This document shows positions 5,447-12,752 of a stretch of DNA of 13,207 nt, piece after piece (position 1 is the first letter of the stretch; each line of letters starts with the position of its first letter). The stretch is from Bryobacteraceae bacterium (GTDB lineage: Bacteria > Acidobacteriota > Terriglobia > Bryobacterales > Bryobacteraceae). The notes beneath the pieces were generated by a model. The model searched no databases. It was given only the letters and a program-made list of their open reading frames with translations, and had not been told where the DNA came from. The stretch is taken from the NCBI GenBank assembly GCA_025350445.1, contig JANXXV010000829.1, positions 1 to 13,207 of the forward strand. The letters are read 5' to 3'. The position numbers and the translations under genes are program-made.

Positions 5447-7306
5447 ATGTGTGGGATAGCCGGCTTCACTCATATGCGGCGCATCCCGGACCCTTCGCTG
5501 ATACGGGAGGCAACGCGGTCGATTCATCATCGCGGGCCGGATCAGAATGGCGTTTATGAATCGGATGCGATCTCGCTGGGCGTGGTGCGGCTGAAAATTA
5601 TCGATCTCACCGGCGGTGAGCAGCCGATGCGCAGCGGCTCGACAGTCATCGTGTTCAATGGCGAGATCTACAATCACGCGGAGATCCGCAAGGAACTGGA
5701 AGACCTGGGCGTGCGGTTTGAATCGCGCTGCGATACCGAAGTTGTGCTGAAAGCGTTTCTGCAGTGGGACACGGCATCGTTCACGCGGCTGCGCGGCATG
5801 TTCGCGGCGGCGCTTTGGACCGAATCCACGCGGCGCCTGGTGCTGGTGCGGGACCGCATGGGGATCAAGCCGTTGTACATCCATCATCGCGGCGATGAGC
5901 TGTACTTCGGATCCGAATTGAAGACGCTGTTCGTGCATCCTGAAATAGAGCGCCGGCTGGATCTGATTGGGCTGAACTACTATCTGTCGATGAACTATGT
6001 TCCCTGCCCGCACACTTTGGTGGCGGGGATTGAGAAGCTGCCGCCGGCGCACTGGCTGGAATGGAAGGATGGAAGATCGCGGGTCGAACGGTATTGGCAG
6101 GCGGATTGGCGGCCTCGGGCGTGCTCGCTGAATGATGCTAAGGATGAGCTGGATGGGCTATTGCGCGCATCCGTGAAGGAACATCTGGTTTCGGATGTGC
6201 CTCTCGGCATCTGGTCGAGCGGCGGGTTGGATTCTTCGACGATTTTGCACTACGCTTCGGAGGGCGTGCGGCTGAAGACGTTCTCGGTGTCGTTCCGCGG
6301 GCGGGCGTTCGATGAGAGTGTGTACTTCCGCGAGATGGCGGAGAAGTACGGCACCGATCATCACGAGTTCGACTTGAATCCGGACGTCGAACTGCAAAAC
6401 GCGATTGAGCAGATGCCGTACTATTCCGATGAGCCGAGTGCCGATGCCGGGGCGCTGCCCGTGTGGTTCCTCTCGCGCATGAGCCGGCAGCACGTGACTG
6501 TAGCATTGAGCGGCGAGGGCGCGGACGAGCTGTTCGGCGGCTACAACACGTATCTGGCGGATGGCTACGCGCGCACGGCACGGCGGACACCTGAGTTTGC
6601 GCGAAAAGCGGCGCTGGCTGCGATGCAACTGTGGCCGGCATCCGATGAGAAAATCAGCCTCGAATACAAAGTGAAGCGGATGCTGGAAGGTTCGCTGCTG
6701 CCGCCGGAACAAGCGCACTTGTTTTGGAACGGCACGTTCTCAGAACCGGCGCGGCAACGGTTGATGCTGCCTGGAGCGTTCAAGCGGAACGCGCGGTTGG
6801 GCGGGGCGGAAAGCGGCATCGGGTATCTGAATCAGTTTCTGCGGCTGGATCAGGCGTATTATCTGCCGGACGACATTCTGTACAAGTGCGACCGCATGAG
6901 CATGGCGCACTCGCTGGAAGTGCGGCCGCCGTTTCTGGATCATCGCATTGTCGAGTTTGCCGCGCGGCTGCCGGAGGAGTGGAAGATTCGCGGGTCGTCG
7001 CTGAAGTACGTGCTGCGGGAATTGATGCGCGCGAAGCTGCCGGCGTCCGTGCTGACGCGGAAGAAAGAAGGCTTCGATATTCCGGCGCACGGCTGGTTCC
7101 GCAGCCTGTTGAAACCGCTGCTGCTGGAGACGGTGAATCAGCGGGCTTGGGCTGGCCTGGGTGTATTCAATGGGTCCGCGGTGGAAGCGGTGATCCGCGC
7201 GCACCTGGAAAGACGCGCGAATTATGGCTATCATCTGTGGGGACTGCTAACCTTGTTCCTTTGGATCAAACGATGGGGAATACAAGCAGCCTCCGATACC
7301 AGGTAG
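5447..7306 (+). CDS. asnB: Glutamine-hydrolysing asparagine synthetase family protein (AsnB-type amidotransferase)
   Basis: The 619-residue product has two complete domains. The class II glutamine amidotransferase domain (about 2-190) begins MCGIAGF with the catalytic Cys2 and contains HHRGPDQNG and VFNGEIYNHAEIR. The synthetase domain (about 230-600) has the ATP pyrophosphatase loop SGGLDSS at 258-264 and the conserved LSGEGADELFGGYN near 352-366. Family members use ATP and glutamine nitrogen to amidate a carboxylate, classically aspartate to asparagine. In polysaccharide gene clusters, relatives are thought to amidate sugars or peptides. Placement directly before two glycosyltransferases and a glycan exporter makes an envelope substrate plausible here. 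The ATG lies 6 bp after the permease stop, with only a weak ribosome-binding site. The reading frame is intact. Confidence 0.88.
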   Translation: MCGIAGFTHMRRIPDPSLIREATRSIHHRGPDQNGVYESDAISLGVVRLKIIDLTGGEQPMRSGSTVIVFNGEIYNHAEIRKELEDLGVRFESRCDTEVVLKAFLQWDTASFTRLRGMFAAALWTESTRRLVLVRDRMGIKPLYIHHRGDELYFGSELKTLFVHPEIERRLDLIGLNYYLSMNYVPCPHTLVAGIEKLPPAHWLEWKDGRSRVERYWQADWRPRACSLNDAKDELDGLLRASVKEHLVSDVPLGIWSSGGLDSSTILHYASEGVRLKTFSVSFRGRAFDESVYFREMAEKYGTDHHEFDLNPDVELQNAIEQMPYYSDEPSADAGALPVWFLSRMSRQHVTVALSGEGADELFGGYNTYLADGYARTARRTPEFARKAALAAMQLWPASDEKISLEYKVKRMLEGSLLPPEQAHLFWNGTFSEPARQRLMLPGAFKRNARLGGAESGIGYLNQFLRLDQAYYLPDDILYKCDRMSMAHSLEVRPPFLDHRIVEFAARLPEEWKIRGSSLKYVLRELMRAKLPASVLTRKKEGFDIPAHGWFRSLLKPLLLETVNQRAWAGLGVFNGSAVEAVIRAHLERRANYGYHLWGLLTLFLWIKRWGIQAASDTR

Positions 7307-9300
7307 TCGTCGTCCTATTCGCGGCGGTGGTGTACCTGGGGTGCTGCATCAGTCCGCCGGGTCTAATGGACGATGTGGACGCCGTGCAGGCGCAGATTGC
7401 GCGTAACATGCTGGATTCCGGCGACTGGGTAACGGCGCGGCTGGACGGCGTGGCGTACCTGGAAAAATCGCCGATGAAGTACTGGATGATGGCCGTCTCG
7501 TACATGATCTTCGGAGTGCACGACTGGTCTGCGCGCATTCCGCTGGCGTTGAGCGTGGTGTTGCTGTGCTGGCTGGCCGGCCGTTTTGGGGCCTGGGCAT
7601 TTTCAGAACGCGTGGGGCTTTACGCGGGGCTGGTTCTGGCCACTTGCGTCGGGCTGTTCTTGTTCACGCGCATCCAGATTCCCGATGCGATTCTAACGAT
7701 GACCATCACGCTGGCGATGTGGGGATTTCTACGCACGCTGGATGACGAGGAGTCGAATCCACGGCTGTGGGCCGCGGTAATGGCGGCCGGCATCGGAGTG
7801 GGACTGCTGCTGAAGGGGCTCATCGCCGCGCTGTTTCCAATTGCCGGCGCGCTGCTGTATTTGTATTTTTCGAAGCAACTATGGCAACGCAGCACCTGGC
7901 GGCGGCTGCATGTCTTCAGCGGTGTCTTGATCGTTCTGGCGATCGCCGCGCCTTGGCATATGCTGGCTACCCTGCGCAATCCGCCGTATTTTGATTTCAC
8001 GATGAAGAGCGAACCGGGAAAATATCACGGCTTCTTCTGGTTCTATTTCTTTAACGAGCATGTGTTCCGGTTCCTGAACATGCGGCATCCCCGCGACTAC
8101 AATACATTTCCACGGGCGCTGTTCTGGTTGTTTCATCTGCTTTGGCTGTTTCCTTGGAGCGTGTTTTTGCCCGCGGCCGTTACGTTGAGCTATAGGCCGG
8201 TGGACCGCGCGGGCCGTACCCGTTTGCTGGCGCTTTGCTGGACTGGATTTCTGCTGGTCTTTTTCACATTTTCCACTACGCAGGAGTATTATTCCATGCC
8301 GTGTTATCCCGCGCTGGCGTTGTTGATCGCTTGTGCGATGGCCGGCGAATCGCGGTGGATCGCGGTGGGATTGAAGGTGGCTTGCGCTGTCGCGGCCGCC
8401 GGCGCGGTGGCTATCGCGGGGATTCTGTGGCTCGTATGGAATCTGCCCGCGCCGGGCGACATCTCACAGGCGTTGACGCAGAATCCGGAAGCCTACACGT
8501 TGTCGTTGGGGCACATGGGCGATCTGACGCTTCGTTCGTTCGCGTATCTGAAATTGCCGCTGGTGGTGGCGGGCTTGGCGTTCGTTATCGGGGCTTTGGG
8601 GATGTATCGGGGGAGCGGCCGGACGAGGGCGTCCGGCGCAGTCCAGGGGGACTGCCCCACCGGGTGTTCCAGATGGAGTCTTGGACTGGGGGGTAGATGG
8701 AGGCTTGGACTGCGGGATAGGTGGAGGCTTGGACTGCCGGATAGATGGAGGCTTGGACTGGGGGATAGGTGGAGGCTTGGACTGCCGGATAGGTGGAGGC
8801 TTGGACTGGGGGGCGGATCGAGTCCTAGGCGGGGCGACGGATGGAGAGGTGGTGAGTCCAGGACCGGAACGTATTTGGCGATGGCCGTTATGATGGTGTT
8901 GTTTCTTCATGCGGCGCGTTTGGCGCTGGTGGTCTTCGATCCCTACCTTGGTTCGAAGCCGCTGGCCGAGGCGGTGCTTCGCGCGCCCGCCGGACAACTT
9001 ATCGTGGACGATCAATACTACACATTTTCGTCGGTATTCTTTTACACCAACCGCCGGGCGCTGCTGTTGAACGGACGCGTGAATAATCTCGAGTATGGTT
9101 CGTACGCGCCAAATGCGCCGGCGGTGTTCATTGACGATGCCAAGCTGAAAGACCTGTGGCCCTCCGCCCCGCGCTATTACCTGATTGCGGAAAAGCCCGC
9201 GGTAGCGCGGCTGGCCGGTATTGTGGGAAAAGAAACGCTGCACACTGTGGCGCAATCGGGCGGGAAGTTTCTGTTCACCAATCATGCGGATCTGCGTTGA
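7273..9300 (+). CDS. GT39/ArnT-like membrane glycosyltransferase with an in-frame repeat insertion
   Basis: The 675-residue, multi-helix protein resembles the PMT/ArnT family, which transfers a sugar from a polyprenyl-phosphate donor on the outer face of the inner membrane. After the first helix comes the acidic motif PPGLMDDVDAVQ (Asp33/34/36; one is the likely catalytic base), then ARNMLDSGDWVTARLDGVAYLEKSPMKYW, the usual first periplasmic loop. About ten hydrophobic segments follow, then a soluble C-terminal domain from about residue 560. Between two late helices, residues of about 446-532 are an abrupt Arg/Gly/Trp/Leu-rich block with an RWRLGLxD repeat, absent from the family as I know it. 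By the positive-inside rule this loop is probably cytosolic. The ATG at 7273 overlaps the asnB end by 34 bp; the frame is open further upstream inside asnB, but that part is a shadow. The substrate is unknown. Confidence 0.85.
   Translation: MGNTSSLRYQVVVVLFAAVVYLGCCISPPGLMDDVDAVQAQIARNMLDSGDWVTARLDGVAYLEKSPMKYWMMAVSYMIFGVHDWSARIPLALSVVLLCWLAGRFGAWAFSERVGLYAGLVLATCVGLFLFTRIQIPDAILTMTITLAMWGFLRTLDDEESNPRLWAAVMAAGIGVGLLLKGLIAALFPIAGALLYLYFSKQLWQRSTWRRLHVFSGVLIVLAIAAPWHMLATLRNPPYFDFTMKSEPGKYHGFFWFYFFNEHVFRFLNMRHPRDYNTFPRALFWLFHLLWLFPWSVFLPAAVTLSYRPVDRAGRTRLLALCWTGFLLVFFTFSTTQEYYSMPCYPALALLIACAMAGESRWIAVGLKVACAVAAAGAVAIAGILWLVWNLPAPGDISQALTQNPEAYTLSLGHMGDLTLRSFAYLKLPLVVAGLAFVIGALGMYRGSGRTRASGAVQGDCPTGCSRWSLGLGGRWRLGLRDRWRLGLPDRWRLGLGDRWRLGLPDRWRLGLGGGSSPRRGDGWRGGESRTGTYLAMAVMMVLFLHAARLALVVFDPYLGSKPLAEAVLRAPAGQLIVDDQYYTFSSVFFYTNRRALLLNGRVNNLEYGSYAPNAPAVFIDDAKLKDLWPSAPRYYLIAEKPAVARLAGIVGKETLHTVAQSGGKFLFTNHADLR
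8618..8661. repeat. Double-hairpin (REP-like) repeat, copy inside the GT39 gene
   Basis: Two adjacent perfect inverted repeats. The first has a 7-bp stem at 8618-8624 and 8631-8637 (GCCGGAC paired with GTCCGGC) and the 6-nt loop GAGGGC. The second has a 7-bp stem at 8638-8644 and 8649-8655 (GCAGTCC paired with GGACTGC) and the loop AGGG. The tail is GCCCCACCG. Loop types and tail match the intergenic copy at 1242-1285, where the two hairpins occur in the opposite order. The element lies within a coding sequence and keeps the frame open. Confidence 0.75.
8671..8814. repeat. 24-bp minisatellite, six units, within GT39
   Basis: Six head-to-tail 24-bp units start at 8671, 8695, 8719, 8743, 8767 and 8791. 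Consensus: AGRTGGAGGCTTGGACTG, then SSGGAT. Units differ mainly at the third unit base (A or G) and in the triplet after GGACTG (GGG, CGG or CCG). A degenerate continuation follows to about 8860. The period is a multiple of three, so the GT39 frame is preserved; each unit encodes eight residues of the form RWRLGL plus two (GG, RD, PD, GD, PD, GG). No unique spacers occur between units, so it is not a CRISPR array. Confidence 0.9.
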
Positions 9301-10393
9301 CGCCACGTCGTTGCTGCTACGCAGTGCCGGCGTAAAAAACTACGTTTATCACTGGCTGCGCGCCATGCAGCGGGACGCAACCGAACACACTGTTACCGCT
9401 TATCCGCTGCTGGATAATGTCGGCCACCTGAATCATGAGGCATCCGTGCTCAGCTTGTGGCAGACGCTTCCGCGCCTGGCGCTGCTGCACCTGATGAACG
9501 TGAGGTACAACCCCGGCATGGAGTATCTGATGTCTAAGGTGGACGTTTTCCATGCGTCGAACCAAGTGCGCAATCCGCCGAAGCGCACCCGGCTGACGGG
9601 CACTCTCTACGACATGACATGCCTGCTGATGCCGCAGAATCACACGGCCGACAACGTGCGTGCGGAGAAGAATTTCGCCGATAAAGTGCTGTCGCGCGCC
9701 GATGGGCTGATTGCCATTTCGAACCACACCCGCGTGGACGCGGTGAATCTGCTGGGGCTGAATCCGGATAAGATCGCGGTGATCTACCCTGGCGTACCGC
9801 AGGCGTTTTTTGAGGTGACCCCGGCACAGGTGGCGCGCGCGACGGCGAAGTACAGTCTGGCGAAACCATACATCCTGTTTGTGGGAACCGTGGAGCCGCG
9901 CAAGAATCTGGATCTGCTGCTGGACGCCTACAAACGGCTGCCCGCGTCACTGCGCGGCGAGTTCGATTTGATTGCCGTTGGTCCCATCGGTTGGGCGGCC
10001 GGCAGTACGGTGCAGCGGCTGGCGGCCGGCTCGCCCGGCGTGCGGCATTTGGGATATGTGCCGGAAGCGGATCTGCCGGGCATCACAGCCGGGGCCAAGG
10101 CGTTCGTTTATCCCTCGCTGTATGAAGGTTTTGGATTTCCGGTGGCGCAAGCGATGGCGGCGGGCGTTCCGGTGATTACGTCGAATGTGTCGTCGCTGCC
10201 GGAAGTGGCGCGGGATGGCGCCATCCTGGTGGACCCGAAAAGCGAGGCGGAACTGCACGACGCACTGGTCCGGTTGCTTACTTCGCCCAGTCTGCAGAAG
10301 CAGTTGGCGACAAAGGGGATGGAGATTTCGAAGGAATACACCTGGCGGGTGGCGGCACGAAAATCCGCCGAATTCTTCAGCAGTTTGCCCTAA
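9284..10393 (+). CDS. GT4-family glycosyltransferase (GT-B fold)
   Basis: The 369-residue enzyme starts MRICVDATSLLLRSAGVKNY at ATG 9284, overlapping the GT39 end by 17 bp. The N-terminal Rossmann half contains DATS and the acceptor-side GVKNYVYHWL. The C-terminal half has the nucleotide-sugar-binding features of GT4: FVGTVEPRKN (VGTVEPRKN at 200-208), HLGYVPEADLPGITAGAKAFVYPSLYEGFGFP, then GVPVITSNVSSLPEVARDGAILVDP. The family moves a sugar from a nucleotide donor to a lipid-linked or glycan acceptor in the cytosol, with retention. The EX7E motif is present as E281...Q289, with Gln in the second position. The position next to GT39 and the exporter points to polysaccharide or glycolipid assembly. 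Donor and acceptor cannot be inferred. The length is typical. Confidence 0.92.
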   Translation: MRICVDATSLLLRSAGVKNYVYHWLRAMQRDATEHTVTAYPLLDNVGHLNHEASVLSLWQTLPRLALLHLMNVRYNPGMEYLMSKVDVFHASNQVRNPPKRTRLTGTLYDMTCLLMPQNHTADNVRAEKNFADKVLSRADGLIAISNHTRVDAVNLLGLNPDKIAVIYPGVPQAFFEVTPAQVARATAKYSLAKPYILFVGTVEPRKNLDLLLDAYKRLPASLRGEFDLIAVGPIGWAAGSTVQRLAAGSPGVRHLGYVPEADLPGITAGAKAFVYPSLYEGFGFPVAQAMAAGVPVITSNVSSLPEVARDGAILVDPKSEAELHDALVRLLTSPSLQKQLATKGMEISKEYTWRVAARKSAEFFSSLP

Positions 10394-10407
10394 GCCGACA
10401 CCAGGTT

Positions 10408-10416
10408 TGCTAGAGT
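10408..10416 (+). promoter_or_regulatory. Possible extended -10 promoter before the exporter genes
   Basis: The 43-bp gap after the GT4 stop is noticeably AT-richer than its surroundings. It contains TGC-TAGAGT, an extended -10-like element (4 of 6 to TATAAT). TTGCCC at 10385-10390 is a poor -35 with a 20-bp spacer. A start near 10423 would leave about 14 nt of leader, with no Shine-Dalgarno before the ATG at 10437. The call is tentative; read-through from upstream is equally likely. Confidence 0.3.
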
Positions 10417-10436
10417 TAAAACATTAGTATCCGCAA

Positions 10437-11219
10437 ATGGCCCCTGCCCTAACCTCACGCTGGACTGGCGATTACCGCTTTCTTATCGGCAATCTACTGC
10501 TGAAGGATTTCCGCGTCCGCTACCGGAATATGTCACTCGGTTTCGGCTGGTCCGTGGCGAGCCCGCTGGTGATGATGGGCGTGCTGACTTTCATTTTCAC
10601 CCTGGTGATGCCGAACAAGATAGAACATTTTCCGGCGTTCGTGCTTTGCGGCCTGGTGCCGTTGAATTTCTTTTCGCTTAGCTGGCTGACCGGAACCGTT
10701 TCGCTGATCGACAACGCGGGCTTGATCAAGCGGACCACGTTTCCGCGGGAGATCATCCCTATCGCGTCGGTTCTGGCCAACTGTTTGCACTTTGCCATTC
10801 AGATTTGCCTGCTGTTGATTCTGGTGGTCGCCTCCGGCTATAAGCCGAACGTGAACTGGTTTTTTCTGCCGGTGATCATCGCTCTGGAAATTGTGTTCGC
10901 CTGCGGCATGGCGCTGGCGTTTTCGGCGCTGGATGTTTATGTCCGCGATACGCGATACGTGGTGGAATCGGCGATTACGGTGCTGATCTGGATGGTGCCG
11001 ATTTTCTACGACTCGAACATCATCCCGCAGCAATACCGCGTGGTTTACCATATGAATCCCATCGCCGCGGCGGTGATGGCATTCCGTAATATTCTGCTCG
11101 AAAACAAAATGCCGGCGGCCTCTCTAGTCAGCAAGCTGTCGCTGGTTTCAGTGGTCACGTTTACGGTGGGGCTCTTGATCTTCCGGCGCCTGAAGCCGCG
11201 GTTCTACGATTACCTGTGA
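10437..11219 (+). CDS. ABC-2 type permease of a polysaccharide/O-antigen exporter (Wzm-like)
   Basis: The 260-residue membrane protein starts with a cytosolic N-terminus containing LLLKDFRVRYRNMSLGFGWSVASPL, the usual amphipathic entry of Wzm/TagG/KpsM-type permeases. About six helices follow (near 36-56, 66-88, 112-136, 144-168, 178-195 and 232-250). The coupling-loop region DNAGLIKRTTFPREIIPIASV matches the family pattern NxxLIxKxxFPxExLP. Such permeases form the channel that carries an undecaprenyl- or lipid-linked glycan across the inner membrane. The gene overlaps its ATPase by 4 bp (GTGA), so the pair is translationally coupled. Length and motifs are complete. The precise substrate is unknown, but the two upstream glycosyltransferases suggest a locally made glycan. 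Confidence 0.92.
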   Translation: MAPALTSRWTGDYRFLIGNLLLKDFRVRYRNMSLGFGWSVASPLVMMGVLTFIFTLVMPNKIEHFPAFVLCGLVPLNFFSLSWLTGTVSLIDNAGLIKRTTFPREIIPIASVLANCLHFAIQICLLLILVVASGYKPNVNWFFLPVIIALEIVFACGMALAFSALDVYVRDTRYVVESAITVLIWMVPIFYDSNIIPQQYRVVYHMNPIAAAVMAFRNILLENKMPAASLVSKLSLVSVVTFTVGLLIFRRLKPRFYDYL

Positions 11220-11965
11220 ATCCCGATTGCGCAGTTACGTTCGAGAGCGTCTCGAAGATCTACTCCCGCAGCACTGGCCGCAAACTGCTGCGCAGCCATG
11301 TGGAGGGCTGGTTTGGACGCCAGCCGCGCGAGCCGTTCTATGCTTTGAACAAAGTCTCCTTTAGCTTGAATCACTGTGAGAGCGTGGCGATTCTGGGCTC
11401 GAATGGAGCGGGCAAGAGCACGCTGCTCAGCATGGTGGCCGGGCTTTCCTATCCGAACGAAGGCCGGGTTACGGTGAATGGGCGCGTGGCGGCGCTGCTG
11501 GAGCTTGGCTCCGGCTTTCATCCGGATCTGACAGGAGCGGAGAATATCAAACTGAACGCGGCGCTGCTGGGATTGACGCGCAAACGAACGGAATATCTGT
11601 TCGACAGCATTGTGGAATTTTCCGGCATCGCCGAGTTCATCCATGAGCCGCTGCGGACCTACTCCACCGGAATGATGATGCGGCTGGGATTCTCGGTTGC
11701 GGTGAACGTGGACCCGGATATTCTGATTCTTGATGAAGTGTTCGCGGTGGGCGATCAGAACTTCCAGGCCAAGTGCCGCGAGAAGGTATTGGAGTTCAAG
11801 AAGTCCGGCAAGACGATGCTGTGCGTGTCTCACGCCACTACTACGTTGCATCAGCTTTGCGATCGCGCCATCTGGCTGGACCACGGACAGATGATGATGG
11901 ACGGCACGGCGACGGAAGTGATCGAGCACTACGAGGGCCGGTCGATTGCGAAGGCCGGCGGGTGA
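11216..11965 (+). CDS. ABC transporter ATPase of a polysaccharide exporter (Wzt/TagH-like)
   Basis: The 249-residue protein energises the permease encoded immediately upstream. Visible motifs: Walker A GSNGAGKST at 61-69; the family-typical ALLELGSGFHPDLTGAENI; the signature region YSTGMMMR at 149-156 (a Wzt/KpsT-like variant of LSGGQ); Walker B ILILDEVFAVGD with D173/E174; and the H-loop His206. YSTGM and EVFAVGD are characteristic of the polysaccharide/teichoic acid export subfamily. The protein ends shortly after the nucleotide-binding domain (VIEHYEGRSIAKAGG) and lacks the C-terminal carbohydrate-binding domain of long Wzt proteins. Recognition of a capped glycan terminus is therefore not expected. 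The start is GTG at 11216. The stop lies 1 bp from the stop of the convergent gene, leaving no room for a separate terminator. Confidence 0.93.
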   Translation: MNPDCAVTFESVSKIYSRSTGRKLLRSHVEGWFGRQPREPFYALNKVSFSLNHCESVAILGSNGAGKSTLLSMVAGLSYPNEGRVTVNGRVAALLELGSGFHPDLTGAENIKLNAALLGLTRKRTEYLFDSIVEFSGIAEFIHEPLRTYSTGMMMRLGFSVAVNVDPDILILDEVFAVGDQNFQAKCREKVLEFKKSGKTMLCVSHATTTLHQLCDRAIWLDHGQMMMDGTATEVIEHYEGRSIAKAGG

Positions 11966-11966
11966 T

Positions 11967-12734
11967 TTATTTGATCACCGAAAAGTCCCACACTTGAATA
12001 TTCCCCTTGCCCTCAGTGAACTCGACCACGGCGTACTCGCCCGGCTCCAACGCTGAAATCGGCCAGATCTTGTACATGCCATCGGCGATCTGTTTGCGGA
12101 AAATCTCAACCGTATCCGATTCCTCCAAGACTTCCTTCGTTACCGGGATGATGTTCCATGTCTGGACAAGACGGTTCAGCTTCCCTGGCTTGAGGCGCAG
12201 AATACCGAAACGCTCCTCGGCATTCAGGCGGATGTAGAAGTCGGGCCGACTGTTCTGAATCGGCAGGGACGACTTCAGCCCGTCTATCTCCACCGTGGAT
12301 TTACCGGCCACCAGCGGGATGGGGCTCATGGCCTTCAGAATCGACCGCCGCTTGTCGGTCACCACCTTCATCTCGGCCTGCTTCACTACTTTTACTTTGT
12401 CGTCCTGCACCCAGAAGACGCCTGTTTCCTGCGGAATCTGTTCCACTTCCTGGCGCTGACTGCGTAGCGCTTTCTCTTCGGCATCCTGGGCGGCCGCGTC
12501 TTCCTTCAACGCCTTCGCGTGCTGTTTGATTTCCTCTTCGGTGCGCTTCAGATCCACCAGTTCCAGCGGCACCTCTTCCCAATCGCCGCGCTCGACGCTG
12601 TAGTAGCGGACACGGTCGGCCTGGGCCTGGTATTCGCGCACCAGGTGGGACGACCCGTCTTTCATGTACAGCTTGACGTTCGCGCCCAGCGCGGCGAAGA
12701 CGATCAGTATGGTAAGGATGAGAGCGCGCCACAT
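11967..12734 (-). CDS. Exported protein of unknown function with a coiled-coil segment
   Basis: The 255-residue product starts MWRALILTILIVFAALGANV, a short signal peptide with likely cleavage near residues 17-18. The mature N-terminus (KLYMKDGSSHLVREYQAQADRV then RYYSVERGDWEEVPLELVDL) looks like a small beta-rich domain I associate with acidobacterial exported proteins of unknown role. Residues of about 62-98 (KRTEEEIKQHAKALKED ...) are highly charged and probably coiled coil. The rest (about 105-255) is a mixed beta domain ending EYAVVEFTEGKGNIQVWDFSVIK. I chose the ATG at 12734 because it places the signal peptide at the N-terminus; the frame is open far upstream, but that part overlaps the divergent reductase. 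The likely location is periplasm or outer surface. It does not match an enzyme family I know. Only 18 bp separate it from the divergent reductase start. Confidence 0.78.
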   Translation of the reverse strand: MWRALILTILIVFAALGANVKLYMKDGSSHLVREYQAQADRVRYYSVERGDWEEVPLELVDLKRTEEEIKQHAKALKEDAAAQDAEEKALRSQRQEVEQIPQETGVFWVQDDKVKVVKQAEMKVVTDKRRSILKAMSPIPLVAGKSTVEIDGLKSSLPIQNSRPDFYIRLNAEERFGILRLKPGKLNRLVQTWNIIPVTKEVLEESDTVEIFRKQIADGMYKIWPISALEPGEYAVVEFTEGKGNIQVWDFSVIK

Positions 12735-12752
12735 AATGCCATCATAGAGGTT

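Noticed and set aside
4757..6052. 431-codon minus-strand open frame opposite the LolC/E permease and asnB
   Set aside because: It is the antisense shadow of two clear genes, His/Gln/Arg-rich, without recognisable domains.
6724..7272. Upstream extension of the GT39 frame inside asnB
   Set aside because: The frame is open but low-complexity and out of phase with the intact asnB; the family N-terminus begins at the ATG at 7273.
8671..8814. Possible CRISPR array
   Set aside because: The 24-bp units abut directly with no unique spacers, lie inside a coding frame, and no cas genes are present.
8464..9306. Minus-strand proline-rich open frame across the GT39 repeat
   Set aside because: Its SKPPPIPQ repeat is simply the 24-bp minisatellite read backwards; the flanks are antisense to conserved GT39 sequence.
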